Origin: Lishizhenia sp.
GTDB lineage: Bacteria > Bacteroidota > Bacteroidia > Flavobacteriales_D > Crocinitomicaceae
DNA: 40,146 nucleotides
NCBI GenBank assembly: GCA_007117355.1
Contig: SKGS01000047.1
Span: 1-40,146, forward strand
Direction of reading: 5' to 3'
Shown here: positions 19,680 through 30,212 of the stretch, one piece after another
Layout: each line of letters begins with the position of its first letter
How positions within the stretch are numbered: position 1 is the stretch's first letter
Program-made: the position numbers and the translations under genes
Notes under the pieces: generated by a model
Databases searched by the model: none
Told to the model about the DNA's origin: nothing
What the model saw: only the letters and a program-made list of their open reading frames with translations

Positions 19680-21125
19680 TCACTCCATCGGTCTCAACTT
19701 CTTTTTCAAATCTGAAACAGAAAATATTTTTAATAGAAAAGTAATCCCCATTAAAACGAAAACTAATCCAACAAAACCTATCAGGTTGAATAATTCTTGA
19801 TGACGTTGAGCGAAGAAAGACAGCACTATTCCAATCAACGAAAGCATCACTATTTTAGCGATTAGTTTTACATTAATTCTTAAATGAAAATACTTTTTAA
19901 CTAACCAAATTTGCCAAAGTGCTGTAAAAAACTGCGTTAATAAAGTTGCAATTGCAGCACCCATAGCTCCTATGATTGGAATTAAAATAAAGTTTAAAAC
20001 CAAATTAAACATCAAGCCTAAAAGCGCCATTTTATTTAACTCTTTTAAATTGCCATTTGCGGTGAGTAAAGTACCAAAAACATACGTCGCACTCATTGGT
20101 ACAAAACTTAAAATGATTACGCTAAAAACCGAATAGGAATAGTTTGTTGTATAAGAATAAATTAAATCTAAAATTGGTGCTGCAAAAAAGCTTGTGCTAA
20201 TGGCAATAATGATAGCAACAGAAATCATAAAAGAGGCAACTGATTTCAATAGTGACTCAATTAGATTTTTTTTTTTAATTTTTCGAGCAAAAATGGGTAG
20301 TAAAAGTCCAGCGATTAGCAAAGCAAAAATATTCGCTGCATCCAAAAGACGGAAGCCTTGTGCATAAATTCCAGCTTGATAAGGTCCATCCGGAAGCAAT
20401 CGCTCTATCATCACAGCATCTATTCTGCTATAGAGCATCATCAGTAAGGTAAGCATGGCAAAAGGGGCTGTTCTTCTCAAAATAGCCAGAGAAAATGCTT
20501 TTTTAATTCGAACTTTTGGTTTGCCAATTTGTGAAATAGAAAGCAATAATGCAATAAAAGCGGCTGTTCCATAGGAGGCTGTTTGCGCTTCTACAAACCA
20601 CATGATTTGAAATGATTCTTCCACCCAAGAAGAGTAGAGAAGGACAGAGCAGATAATTATTAGAATTAACCTGTCTAGTATTGAAAAAAATGCATCAGTC
20701 TTAAACCAGTGAAGTCCAGCAAAATTACTTCGAAAATATAAAATCATTCCTGCTAAGAATTGATTCAGCGTGAGCAAACTGAGTATCTCTAATTGTTTGG
20801 TAGAATAATTAAGTAAAAGCCCACAACCTATGGTGATGGATGCGTAAATCAATCCTAATAAAATTCGAATGCCTATGACGCTACCGAAGTAACGGTAAAC
20901 AAGTTGTGGACTTTCAGCAATGTTTTTTGTGTTGTAATTTGTTATACCAACATCCAGTACCATGCTGAATAAAAAGGAAAAATTGAGTAGCGAGAAATAC
21001 AGACCATATTCATCAGCACCTACTTGGTTTTGAACTTGTGCGTCAATGCCAAAAAGGAAAAATGGTTTTACTAGCACATTTAGTAAAATCAGCAAAAAAG
21101 CGGTGCTAAAGAATGATTTTTGCAT
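19680..21125 (-). CDS. Oligosaccharide flippase/polysaccharide biosynthesis membrane protein (Wzx/MATE-like)
   Basis: 481 aa polytopic; GADEYGLYFSLLNFSFLFSMVLDVGITNYNTKNIA; internal flippase-like TM pattern. Confidence 0.85.
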   Translation of the reverse strand: MQKSFFSTAFLLILLNVLVKPFFLFGIDAQVQNQVGADEYGLYFSLLNFSFLFSMVLDVGITNYNTKNIAESPQLVYRYFGSVIGIRILLGLIYASITIGCGLLLNYSTKQLEILSLLTLNQFLAGMILYFRSNFAGLHWFKTDAFFSILDRLILIIICSVLLYSSWVEESFQIMWFVEAQTASYGTAAFIALLLSISQIGKPKVRIKKAFSLAILRRTAPFAMLTLLMMLYSRIDAVMIERLLPDGPYQAGIYAQGFRLLDAANIFALLIAGLLLPIFARKIKKKNLIESLLKSVASFMISVAIIIAISTSFFAAPILDLIYSYTTNYSYSVFSVIILSFVPMSATYVFGTLLTANGNLKELNKMALLGLMFNLVLNFILIPIIGAMGAAIATLLTQFFTALWQIWLVKKYFHLRINVKLIAKIVMLSLIGIVLSFFAQRHQELFNLIGFVGLVFVLMGITFLLKIFSVSDLKKKLRPME

Positions 21126-21127
21126 GT

Positions 21128-21904
21128 TTAGCCTCTCAAACCAAAACTTAATACTTTTTCAATGAACTCTTCTGGAGCTTCTGCATGAATCCAATGTCCG
21201 GCTTTCTCGATGGTGTATATTTCTGAAATGGGAAAAAGTTCTTGAATATGCGAAATATCTTCGTCATTCACATAGTCCGATTGCCCACCGCGCATAAATA
21301 GGGTAGGAGTCAATATTTCCTTTTCTGGTAAAGCCGAAACTATTTCAGGTAATTTTTCATCTAAAACAGGAATATTTATTCGCCAAGCAAGCTGTCCTTT
21401 TTCTTTCCAATAAAGATTTTTAAGCAAAAACTGTCTGATTGCCGCATTGTTTATGTAGGAACCAAGAACTTCACTAGCCTCGCCACGTGATGCGATTTTT
21501 GACAAGTCAAGTGATTTTAATCCTTCTAAAATTCTATCGTGATGAATAGGGTAGGACTTCACCCCCATATCAACAACAATTAATTTATTAATTAGCTCCT
21601 CGTGCTTTTGCGCAAAAGTCATTGCAGTTTTTCCGCCCATGGAATGCCCCATGAGAATAAAATCTGATAATCCTTCATCTTCAACTAATTCCTTTAAATC
21701 CGAAGCCATTATTTCGTAACTGAACTCATTACTCCATTCTGACATCCCATGATTTCTTTGGTCAACGACATAAACTTTATAATATTCAGCAAGCTTTTTT
21801 GCATGTGTCTGCCAATTATCCGAAGACCCAAAAAGACCGTGAAGGATGATAAATGGCTGTCCTTCTCCAAAAGTTTTAAAATGTAATTTCATTTCGTATT
21901 TCAA
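21128..21904 (-). CDS. Alpha/beta-fold hydrolase
   Basis: 258 aa; FIILHGLFGSSDNWQTHAKKLAEYYKVYVVDQRNHG, LMGHSMGGKTAM nucleophile elbow, AGHWIHAEAPEEF. Confidence 0.9.
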   Translation of the reverse strand: MKYEMKLHFKTFGEGQPFIILHGLFGSSDNWQTHAKKLAEYYKVYVVDQRNHGMSEWSNEFSYEIMASDLKELVEDEGLSDFILMGHSMGGKTAMTFAQKHEELINKLIVVDMGVKSYPIHHDRILEGLKSLDLSKIASRGEASEVLGSYINNAAIRQFLLKNLYWKEKGQLAWRINIPVLDEKLPEIVSALPEKEILTPTLFMRGGQSDYVNDEDISHIQELFPISEIYTIEKAGHWIHAEAPEEFIEKVLSFGLRG

Positions 21905-21910
21905 CTATTT

Positions 21911-22642
21911 TTATTCTTCAATAACTAATAAACGTTTGTATAAGTGAATAGTATTTTCGAGGCCATAATAAAGTGCATCAGAAATTAGTGCATGACCAAT
22001 GCTAACCTCTAGCAACTGAGGGATAGACCTGTAGAAAAAACCTAAATTAATGAGATTCAAATCATGTCCTGCATTGATTCCTATATTGAGTTCTGATGCT
22101 AATTTTGCCGCCTCAACATAAGGTGCAACAGCAAGGTTTTTGTCTTTAACATATTGTTCTGCAAAAGGACCAGTATAAAGTTCAATTCTATCTACACCAA
22201 CTTTTGAAGCCCCTTCAATATTCGCAAGGTTTGTGTCAACAAAGATGGAGGTTCGCACCCCATATTCGGCTATTTCAGCACATATATCTTTTAATTTAGC
22301 TTCGTGTTCCACTGTGTTCCAACCTGCATTAGAGGTCAATACATGTGGCGGGTCAGGTACTAATGTCGCTTGTTTCGGACGAATGGTTTTTATTAAATCC
22401 ATAAATCGCTCATCCGGATAGCCTTCAATATTAAATTCGGTGGTAACTACCTCTTTTAAATCGAAAACATCTTTTTTGGTGATATGTCTTTCATCAGGTC
22501 TCGGATGAACAGTAATTCCATCTGCACCAAATCGCTCACAATCAATTGCAACTTGCGTTACCGAAGGAGTGTTTCCGCCTCTAGCATTGCGAAGCGTGGC
22601 AATTTTATTGACATTTACACTTAATTTAGCCATAACATACAC
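21911..22642 (-). CDS. pdxJ: Pyridoxine 5'-phosphate synthase (likely starts at internal [20 protein letters not shown])
   Basis: [74 protein letters not shown]. Confidence 0.95.
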   Translation of the reverse strand: MYVMAKLSVNVNKIATLRNARGGNTPSVTQVAIDCERFGADGITVHPRPDERHITKKDVFDLKEVVTTEFNIEGYPDERFMDLIKTIRPKQATLVPDPPHVLTSNAGWNTVEHEAKLKDICAEIAEYGVRTSIFVDTNLANIEGASKVGVDRIELYTGPFAEQYVKDKNLAVAPYVEAAKLASELNIGINAGHDLNLINLGFFYRSIPQLLEVSIGHALISDALYYGLENTIHLYKRLLVIEE

Positions 22643-22689
22643 TATTTTTGTTGCCTCAAAGTTATATACATTAATGTAGAATAACTACT

Positions 22690-23364
22690 TTGGCCGGCAG
22701 AATGATAGCAATAGAACTCATATCAGAACAAATTCCACCCCTGAAACACACAGATTCAGGGACAATTGCCTTGCAATGGATGGAAGAATTTAAAGTAAAT
22801 CATCTTCCTGTGATGAAATTCGACAATTTTGTTGGATTAGTTTCTGAAGATGCCATTTATGATAAAGAAGACCCTGAACAAACGCTTCACGAATTATTTG
22901 ATCATTTGCCGCGACCCTACGTGCAAGGAAATATGCATCTCTATGAAATTCTATCTCGGATTTCTGACGAGCACCTTTCCGTTTTGCCAGTGTTAGATGA
23001 TGGAGATGTTTACTTGGGATGTATTGGTGTTACCGACATAATGCAGCAAATTGCAAATACTGGAAGCATTAAAGAAGTAGGTGGAATTATTGTGTTAGAA
23101 GTAAACAGTATTGACTATTCTTTAGCACATATTGCCCAAATAGTGGAGAGTGAAGGTGCAAAAATATTGAGTAGTTTTATTTCTTCTGTTCCAAATTCTT
23201 CTTTGTTAGAATTGACTTTAAAAATCAATCAGTTGGATTTGAGTAGAATTATTCATTCTTTTCAACGGTTTGACTATTTTGTAAAGGCTACATTTCAGAA
23301 AAATAGTTTTCAAGACGATTTAAAAAACAGGTACGATGAATTAATGAAGTACCTCAACATGTAA
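22690..23364 (+). CDS. CBS-domain protein (start may be ATG at 22702 rather than TTG)
   Basis: 224 aa; two CBS units (HTDSGTIALQWMEEFKVNHLPVMKFDNFVGLVSEDAIYD; EHLSVLPVLDDGDVYLGCIGVTDIM); directly upstream of nadK. Confidence 0.8.
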   Translation: MAGRMIAIELISEQIPPLKHTDSGTIALQWMEEFKVNHLPVMKFDNFVGLVSEDAIYDKEDPEQTLHELFDHLPRPYVQGNMHLYEILSRISDEHLSVLPVLDDGDVYLGCIGVTDIMQQIANTGSIKEVGGIIVLEVNSIDYSLAHIAQIVESEGAKILSSFISSVPNSSLLELTLKINQLDLSRIIHSFQRFDYFVKATFQKNSFQDDLKNRYDELMKYLNM

Positions 23365-23367
23365 AGC

Positions 23368-24246
23368 ATGAATGTTGCAATCAATTCCCATAAGCTTACA
23401 AAAAAAGACTTGATATATGTCGAACAAATCGTTGCATATATCCATGAAATGGGATGGACTCCTATTTTACAAGAAAATTTGCACCATCTTTTCACAAGGC
23501 ATATACGAACGAGCGAACCAGTTGATTCTTTTTCCTCAAAAAATGATTTTTCTTCTGGTATTGACTTGGCGTTAAGCATTGGCGGAGATGGTACATTTCT
23601 GAAAACAGTTTCTTACGTTCAATCGAGTGGCGTTCCTGTAATGGGTATTAACACTGGAAGATTGGGGTTTCTTGCAAATACTAATTTTTCAGATTTTCAA
23701 AAAGCGCTAGAAAAAGTCAAAAATAAAGATTACGATTTTCAGCCTAGATCGCTTTTAAAAGTAGAAACAGAAGGCAATATTTTTGGAGATGACAATTTTG
23801 CGTTTAATGAATTAGCATTGCACAAAAAAGATACCGCTTCAATGATTACAGTGCATGCTTCGCTAGGCGGTAAGTATCTGAATTCTTATTGGGCAGACGG
23901 GTTGATAGTCGCTACGCCTACAGGCTCTACGGCTTATTCATTGAGTTGCGGCGGGCCAATTATCACACCTGGCTGTGAGGTGCATATTCTTTCTCCAATT
24001 GCTCCACATAATCTAAATGTTCGTCCTGTGGTAGTGCCTGATCACATGCCAATTGAACTAACTGTTGAAGGTCGAGATCGGTCGTATTTATTGACCTTGG
24101 ATAGTCAATCTAAAGTTGTGAAGAATGGAACGAAAGTTCATTTAGAAAAGGCTGACTTTATGATTAACGTTGTGAAATTTGAGGAGAATAATTTCTTAGA
24201 TACCATTCGAAATAAAATGATGTGGGGGCTGGATAGAAGAAACTAG
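23368..24246 (+). CDS. nadK: NAD kinase
   Basis: LALSIGGDGTFLKTVSYV, VMGINTGRLGFLAN, DGLIVATPTGSTAYSLSCGGPII. Confidence 0.96.
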   Translation: MNVAINSHKLTKKDLIYVEQIVAYIHEMGWTPILQENLHHLFTRHIRTSEPVDSFSSKNDFSSGIDLALSIGGDGTFLKTVSYVQSSGVPVMGINTGRLGFLANTNFSDFQKALEKVKNKDYDFQPRSLLKVETEGNIFGDDNFAFNELALHKKDTASMITVHASLGGKYLNSYWADGLIVATPTGSTAYSLSCGGPIITPGCEVHILSPIAPHNLNVRPVVVPDHMPIELTVEGRDRSYLLTLDSQSKVVKNGTKVHLEKADFMINVVKFEENNFLDTIRNKMMWGLDRRN

Positions 24247-24386
24247 CTTTTTGGGGATTGTGAGTTGTTCGAAAAATATCTCTTATCTTGGCAGTAAATT
24301 TGATAGTTGCTATTAAAGTTGTTTCTTTACAATAACTAGTTGCACGGTTTTAAATGCTGTTAAATAGAAATTAAAATATATTTTAA

Positions 24387-24848
24387 ATGAAAAGGATTGC
24401 CGTTTTCCCGGGGTCATTTGATCCATTTACCAAAGGACACGAGTGCGTGATAGAAAAAGCCCTCGATTTATTTGATGAGGTTGTGATCGGAATAGGACAA
24501 AATACTTCGAAAAAATACCTATTTTCAATTGATCAAAGAAAGAGACATATTTCGTCTATTTTTGAGCAACATGAGAAAGTTAGGGTTTCTGAATTTTCTG
24601 GGCTCACAGTTACGTTTTGTAAATCAATTGGCGCACAATATATTGTAAGGGGACTAAGAGATTCTAAGGACTTTGGTTACGAACGCTCTATTGCCCAAAT
24701 GAACCATGAAATAAGCGGGATAGAAAGTGTGTTTTTTATGACTGTACCCGAATATACGGCAATTAATAGTTCAATTGTGCGTGAAATTCATAAAAGTGGT
24801 GGAGACATAAGCCTTTTTGTAACCAACAGTGATATTCTCGTTAAATAA
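24387..24848 (+). CDS. coaD: Pantetheine-phosphate adenylyltransferase
   Basis: MKRIAVFPGSFDPFTKGHECVIEKAL, YIVRGLRDSKDFGYERSIAQMN, TAINSSIVREI. Confidence 0.96.
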   Translation: MKRIAVFPGSFDPFTKGHECVIEKALDLFDEVVIGIGQNTSKKYLFSIDQRKRHISSIFEQHEKVRVSEFSGLTVTFCKSIGAQYIVRGLRDSKDFGYERSIAQMNHEISGIESVFFMTVPEYTAINSSIVREIHKSGGDISLFVTNSDILVK

Positions 24849-24861
24849 TTAAACGCTTTAC

Positions 24862-26313
24862 ATGAATAGTTCCATGCAACTCAAATATTTGTCTTTTTTT
24901 ATTTCATTTTTTCTACTTGCTTTTTGTGCAAAAAGTCAAGAGATGGTGAGCATTAAAGGTGTTGCGCCAAATTATGTTGGTAAATCTGTGAAAGTTTATG
25001 CTTATGATGATTATTTATCTCGAACAAGAGTAAAACTCGCAGAAACAGAAGTTGCTATTGATAGCACATTTGAAATGAGTTTTTACAATGAAGAGATTCG
25101 TAAATTGGAAGTTCGCATAGGAAAAAATTATTTTTCACTGTATGCACAACCAGGTGCTGAATACGATATATTTGTTTCGAATAAAAGTCCCAACACCTCT
25201 GTCCCCAAGGAAGGAGTGCAAGTAGAATTTTACTTTTTTGACCTTCCAGAAGATGATATTAATTTTGAGATTCTAGCATTTGAAGCAGAATTGTATGATT
25301 TTCTCCAAGAAAACTTTAATGCAAGGTCGAGAGCTTCTGGGGAGTTTGCTAAAAGTTTAGATGAATTTAAAGAAAAAATCGCTGAGAAATATGAGGTGGA
25401 TTCATTGAGTTATATGCGTACATTTATTCGTTTTTCTGTTGCAGAATTAGACAATTTAGCGTTCAAGGGAAACAGGAATAAGTATGAAAAATATGATTTT
25501 TACATAAAACCAGAAACAGTTTGGTATCAAAATGATCGCTACATGGATTATATTCTTGCTTACTACGAAAAGTATTCATCGCAAATGCCACGAGCTTTGA
25601 ATCAACAGTTTTATGACGCCGTTGTTAGGAGCAGTCCTACTTTAGTCATGCAAGTTTTAGGTAAAGATTATGCGCTTACCAATTTACGTTTGCGAGAATT
25701 TATTATGTTGAAGATGTTGCGTGATGTGTATTATTCTGGCCAATATCCTGAGACCAATATTTTAACCATTTTAGACAGCGTTTCAACCTATGGTTTGTTT
25801 GAAGCCAATAGACCGATAGCGGAAAATTTAAAAGATAGGTTAACCGATTTATCATCTGGCGCTAAGTCACCATTTTTTAGTGTAAAAATAGGAGAAAAGA
25901 GCAAATCCATTTATGATTATCAAGGGCGTCATTTATATTTTCAATTTGCAAAAGAAGGTTCTTCAAAATCAGAGGCCGATTATACGCTTTTAAAACCACT
26001 TTTTGAGAAATATGGAAAAGCAATTCAAGTGTTGACCGTTGTGGTGAAATTGGAGAATAGCGAATTAGATGAGTCAAAATATATTCAAAAGCATGGTATT
26101 TCATGGGATTGTGCTTTTGTGGACGAGAACCATCCCTTAGTCAAAAACTTTAAGGTGGTGAGCTTTCCGTTTTATTCCCTTTTGGATGCACAAAGTTATG
26201 TGGTATCTTCACCTGCTTTAACCCCAAGACCGAATAATGAATACGAAACTATCGAAAAGACTTTTTATTCTATTAATAAAATAGTGGAAGAAATAAATCA
26301 AAAAGGGAAATGA
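24862..26313 (+). CDS. Exported thioredoxin-fold-like protein lacking a CxxC motif (DUF4369-like N-terminus)
   Basis: 483 aa; signal peptide; N-terminal SIKGVAPNYVGKSVKVYAYDDYL; C-terminal region resembles a thioredoxin-like fold, no CxxC. Confidence 0.55.
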   Translation: MNSSMQLKYLSFFISFFLLAFCAKSQEMVSIKGVAPNYVGKSVKVYAYDDYLSRTRVKLAETEVAIDSTFEMSFYNEEIRKLEVRIGKNYFSLYAQPGAEYDIFVSNKSPNTSVPKEGVQVEFYFFDLPEDDINFEILAFEAELYDFLQENFNARSRASGEFAKSLDEFKEKIAEKYEVDSLSYMRTFIRFSVAELDNLAFKGNRNKYEKYDFYIKPETVWYQNDRYMDYILAYYEKYSSQMPRALNQQFYDAVVRSSPTLVMQVLGKDYALTNLRLREFIMLKMLRDVYYSGQYPETNILTILDSVSTYGLFEANRPIAENLKDRLTDLSSGAKSPFFSVKIGEKSKSIYDYQGRHLYFQFAKEGSSKSEADYTLLKPLFEKYGKAIQVLTVVVKLENSELDESKYIQKHGISWDCAFVDENHPLVKNFKVVSFPFYSLLDAQSYVVSSPALTPRPNNEYETIEKTFYSINKIVEEINQKGK

Positions 26314-26448
26314 TTAAATCATAAATCATTTGAAATAAATATTCTAGCCATAATATAAAAATTTATATTCCGCCAAAACTATTAAAAAAATCTAGTTTTA
26401 TAATGGTTGAAATTAACAGAGAGAATATCAAAGCGATGGTGAAGAGAA

Positions 26449-26497
26449 AAAAACAGAGCTGAAACTTTGCTTTCGCTTTGTTTCTCGCTCTGTTTTT
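26449..26497 (-). terminator. Long hairpin terminator downstream of the tRNA-Gly/tRNA-Leu unit
   Basis: AAAAACAGAGC ... GCTCTGTTTTT with internal GAAAC...GTTTC; T/A-rich flanks. Confidence 0.7.
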
Positions 26498-26498
26498 G

Positions 26499-26582
26499 TA
26501 CTCGGAGCGGGACTTGAACCCGCACGGGCTAATGCCCACAGGATTTTAAGTCCGGCGTGTCTACCAATTCCACCATCCGAGC
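26499..26582 (-). tRNA. tRNA-Leu (anticodon TAA)
   Basis: Reverse complement GCTCGGATGGTGGAATTGGTAGACACGCCGGACTTAAAATCCTGTGGGCATTAGCCCGTGCGGGTTCAAGTCCCGCTCCGAGTA; long variable arm, GGTTCAAGTCC T-arm. Confidence 0.94.
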
Positions 26583-26610
26583 TTAATTGTTGCAAGACTA
26601 GCAACATTCG

Positions 26611-26682
26611 AGCGGGCGATGAGATTCGAACTCACGACCCTCACCTTGGCAAGGTGATGCTCTACCCCTGAGCTACGCCCGC
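26611..26682 (-). tRNA. tRNA-Gly (anticodon GCC)
   Basis: Reverse complement GCGGGCGTAGCTCAGGGGTAGAGCATCACCTTGCCAAGGTGAGGGTCGTGAGTTCGAATCTCATCGCCCGCT. Confidence 0.96.
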
Positions 26683-26823
26683 TAATACTAATTATTTCAA
26701 ACACACAATCAAAGTAGGGTCCTGTCCCGATTTAGATGAACAGTGCTTCGCTCGTTGTGAATCTTTATCGTGGGCTCCCTTTATGTCAATTGGCTAAGCG
26801 AATCGTTTTTCCTTTAGCGGGGA

Positions 26824-26855
26824 CAAATATAGTAAGTAAATCTGAAACTATTCAA
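26824..26855 (-). promoter_or_regulatory. Bacteroidota-type promoter for the tRNA-Gly/tRNA-Leu operon
   Basis: Minus strand TTG-N21-TATATTTG, matching TTG-N19..21-TAnnTTTG. Confidence 0.65.
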
Positions 26856-26881
26856 CCTCGCATTAAAAAAATGCAAAAAAA

Positions 26882-29497
26882 TTATTTAGCTCCTGTTAAC
26901 TTTTTGATTTCATTCAATTTGAATAAAGCTTCAACAGGAGTAAGCGTATCAATATCCAAGTTGTCTAGTTCTTCTTTTACTTGTGAAAGAACAGGGTCAT
27001 CGAGTTGAAAGAAGCTTAATTGCATAGAATCAGACAATCCTGCATCCTTGATTTTTTCTTTCTCAACTCCTCTGGATGATTTCTCCAATTCTTTAAGCAT
27101 TTTTGTCGCGCGTTGAACTACCGCAGAAGGCATACCTGCCAACTTTGCTACATGGATTCCGAAACTATGTTCGCTACCACCGGGTATAAGTTTTCGCAAG
27201 AATAAAATCTTTGTACCAACCTCCTTCACTTCAACGGTAAAATTCTTAATTCTGGGGAATTTATTTGTCATCTCATTGAGCTCGTGATAATGCGTAGCAA
27301 ATAAGGTTTTACACGAAGCTTTCGGATGTTGGTGTAAATATTCAGCTATAGCCCATGCAATGGAAATACCGTCATACGTGCTTGTTCCCCGACCAATTTC
27401 GTCAAGTAGTACCAAACTTCTAGCCGATAAGTTGTTTAATATGCTTGCTGTTTCATTCATTTCAACCATGAATGTTGACTCGCCTGATGCGATGTTGTCA
27501 GAAGCACCAACTCTCGTAAATACTTTGTCAACAATTCCAATAGTGGCTTCTTTTGCAGGAACAAAACACCCCATTTGAGCCATCAAGGTGATGAGTGCTG
27601 TTTGTCGAAGTATGGCACTTTTACCAGACATGTTTGGTCCAGTTATCATGATGATTTGTTGGTTATCATTATCCAAATAAACATCATTTGGAATATAACT
27701 TTCTCCTAACTTTAACTGTTTTTCGATAACTGGATGACGACCATCTTTTATCGATATTACTAGTTCATCATTTACTTGAGGTTTAGAATATTCATTTGAT
27801 TCTGAAATACTTGCAAATGAAATAAGACAATCCAATTGACCAATCAAATTTGCATTAAACTGAATTGGACTTATGTAATCAGCCATACTCAGCACAAACT
27901 CTTGATAAAGACGACTTTCGAGTTGTTGGATTTTATCCTCTGCGCCTAGAATTTTCGCTTCGTACTCCTTTAATTCTTGTGTGATATATCGCTCTGCGTT
28001 TACCAATGTTTGCTTTCGAATCCAATCTTCGGGAACCTTATCCTTGTGGGTATTTCGAACTTCTAAGTAGTAACCGAATACATTATTAAAGGCAACTTTT
28101 AAACTTGGAATCCCTGTTTTTTCAGATTCTTGTTGTTGTAATTTTTCTAAGTAGCCTTTTCCAGAGCTAGAGAGTTCTCGCAGTTCATCTAATTCCGAAT
28201 TAAATCCATCCGCTATTACTTTTCCTTTACCTATTTGAATGGCAGCGTCGTCATGAATTTGATCAGAAATAGTTGTTACCAAATTCTCGCAAGATTGCAA
28301 ACGATCAGCAATCATTTTGAGCATTTTAGCATCCATTTGGTTGAGTTGCTCTTTTATCGAAGGCAGTTGTTGCAGCGTTCTTTTAAGTTGATTAACTTCT
28401 TTCGGATTAATCTTGCCGACAGCGACTTTCGAAATTAAGCGTTCTAAATCTCCAATTTCTTTTAATCGTTGAATAAGTTCAAATCGCGCTTCTTTTTTTT
28501 GAAGCAATTCATCTACAGCATCCAATCGCATTTGAATCCTTGGAATTTCTTTCAGAGGAAGCACAATCCAACGTTTAAGCATTCTTCCACCCATTGGTGT
28601 AACCGTTTGGTCTAAAACAGATAATAAGGTTGCGCCGTTAAAATTATATGTAGAGATCAATTCCAAATTACGAGAAGTAAACCTATCTAGCCAGACGTGT
28701 TTTTCTTCCTCAATTCTTGCTAATTTTGATATATGGCCAAGTTTATGGTGTTGGGCTTCAGAGATATAATGTAAAATTGCGCCAGCTGCAATCACTCCTA
28801 AAGATACATTTTCAACACCAAATCCTTTTAAGCTTTTTGTGCCAAAGTGATTATTTAAAATCTCATTACTAAAGTCAGAATGAAAAACCCAATCTTCTAG
28901 TTTGTAGGTGTAAAAACTGTCGCCAAAACGTTCATTGAAAAGTGATGATTTATTTTTTTGATAGATAATTTCACTAGGCTCAAAACCTTGAACTAATTTT
29001 TCAATATAATCGATATCTCCTTGAGCAATCAAAAACTCTCCGGTGGAAATATCTAAAAAAGCTATGCCATGTTCTTTTTTGTCTAAGTGGATGGCAGCTA
29101 AGAAGTTATTTTTCTTTTGGTCAAGTACTTGGTCGTTCAGTGCAACCCCTGGCGTTACTAATTCCGTGACCCCTCGTTTAACAATCTTTTTAGTCAGTTT
29201 TGGGTCTTCTAATTGGTCACAAATAGCAACACGTTCGCCAGCCCGCACTAATTTGGGCAGATACGTTTCCAATGAATGATGAGGAAAACCAGCCAGTTCA
29301 ATATGAGCAGCTGCGCCATTTTTACGTTGAGTTAAAACGATTCCCAAGATTTTGGAAGCTTTAACTGCATCTTCGCCGAACGTTTCATAAAAATCGCCGA
29401 CACGAAACAACAATAAAGCACCGGGATGTTTGGCTTTAATTTGATTATATTGTTTCATCAATGGTGTTTCGCTACTGTCCTTTTTCTTCCCTCCCAA
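26882..29497 (-). CDS. mutS: DNA mismatch repair protein MutS
   Basis: 871 aa; [74 protein letters not shown]. Confidence 0.98.
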   Translation of the reverse strand: MGGKKKDSSETPLMKQYNQIKAKHPGALLLFRVGDFYETFGEDAVKASKILGIVLTQRKNGAAAHIELAGFPHHSLETYLPKLVRAGERVAICDQLEDPKLTKKIVKRGVTELVTPGVALNDQVLDQKKNNFLAAIHLDKKEHGIAFLDISTGEFLIAQGDIDYIEKLVQGFEPSEIIYQKNKSSLFNERFGDSFYTYKLEDWVFHSDFSNEILNNHFGTKSLKGFGVENVSLGVIAAGAILHYISEAQHHKLGHISKLARIEEEKHVWLDRFTSRNLELISTYNFNGATLLSVLDQTVTPMGGRMLKRWIVLPLKEIPRIQMRLDAVDELLQKKEARFELIQRLKEIGDLERLISKVAVGKINPKEVNQLKRTLQQLPSIKEQLNQMDAKMLKMIADRLQSCENLVTTISDQIHDDAAIQIGKGKVIADGFNSELDELRELSSSGKGYLEKLQQQESEKTGIPSLKVAFNNVFGYYLEVRNTHKDKVPEDWIRKQTLVNAERYITQELKEYEAKILGAEDKIQQLESRLYQEFVLSMADYISPIQFNANLIGQLDCLISFASISESNEYSKPQVNDELVISIKDGRHPVIEKQLKLGESYIPNDVYLDNDNQQIIMITGPNMSGKSAILRQTALITLMAQMGCFVPAKEATIGIVDKVFTRVGASDNIASGESTFMVEMNETASILNNLSARSLVLLDEIGRGTSTYDGISIAWAIAEYLHQHPKASCKTLFATHYHELNEMTNKFPRIKNFTVEVKEVGTKILFLRKLIPGGSEHSFGIHVAKLAGMPSAVVQRATKMLKELEKSSRGVEKEKIKDAGLSDSMQLSFFQLDDPVLSQVKEELDNLDIDTLTPVEALFKLNEIKKLTGAK

Positions 29498-29602
29498 AAC
29501 TGCTGTTTTTATAGTTTAAATATTGCGTTAATTTTGCAAGGGTAAAAATACAGTTTGTGGGAGGTTTGTCCAACAATTCAATGATTCAGTTTATCACAAT
29601 TT

Positions 29603-30136
29603 ATGAACAGAAAACTAAAACTTTGGGAATTAAACAGAAGTTCGATAGCGGATTTTAAGCAACAAGAAAAGTTTCCTATCTATCTGATATTGGATAATAT
29701 ACGTAGCTTGAATAACGTTGGTACTTTTTTTAGAACAGCGGATGCTTTTAATGTTGATAAACTTTTTCTTTGTGGAATTACAGCGACTCCTCCGCATCGT
29801 GAAATTCATAAAACTGCTTTAGGAGCAACGGAATCTGTGGAATGGGAATACCATGAAGATTGTGCTGCATTGATTGAGCAATTAAAGTCTGAAGGCGTAA
29901 TTATTTGTAGCATTGAGCAAACCGAAGAAACGACCTTTTTGCAAACCCTACCCATTGAAAACGGCAAAAAATACGCTATCGTAATGGGAAATGAAGTGGA
30001 CGGAGTGCAACAAGCTATTATTGATGCCTCTGATCATATTGTTGAAATTCCACAATTTGGAACAAAACACAGTTTGAATGTTTCTGTTTGCGCTGGAGTG
30101 GTGCTGTGGGAGTTTGTGCGGTTTTATGCGAAGTAA
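29603..30136 (+). CDS. TrmH/SpoU-family RNA 2'-O-methyltransferase
   Basis: 177 aa; LDNIRSLNNVGTFFRTADAF, AIVMGNEVDGVQQAIID, IPQFGTKHSLNVSVCAGVVLWEF. Confidence 0.9.
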   Translation: MNRKLKLWELNRSSIADFKQQEKFPIYLILDNIRSLNNVGTFFRTADAFNVDKLFLCGITATPPHREIHKTALGATESVEWEYHEDCAALIEQLKSEGVIICSIEQTEETTFLQTLPIENGKKYAIVMGNEVDGVQQAIIDASDHIVEIPQFGTKHSLNVSVCAGVVLWEFVRFYAK

Positions 30137-30212
30137 TGATGTTGGAGAAAATTGACAAAGAATTATTTTGTTTAAACTTGAGTATATATTTTTTGTCTAA
30201 TTTTAATCATTT

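Noticed and set aside
22690-24246. CBS-nadK pair as an unusual fusion or system
   Set aside because: A CBS-domain gene upstream of nadK is an arrangement I consider common in Bacteroidota. The DUF6089-like protein often found near nadK is instead at 33290, which is only a minor rearrangement.
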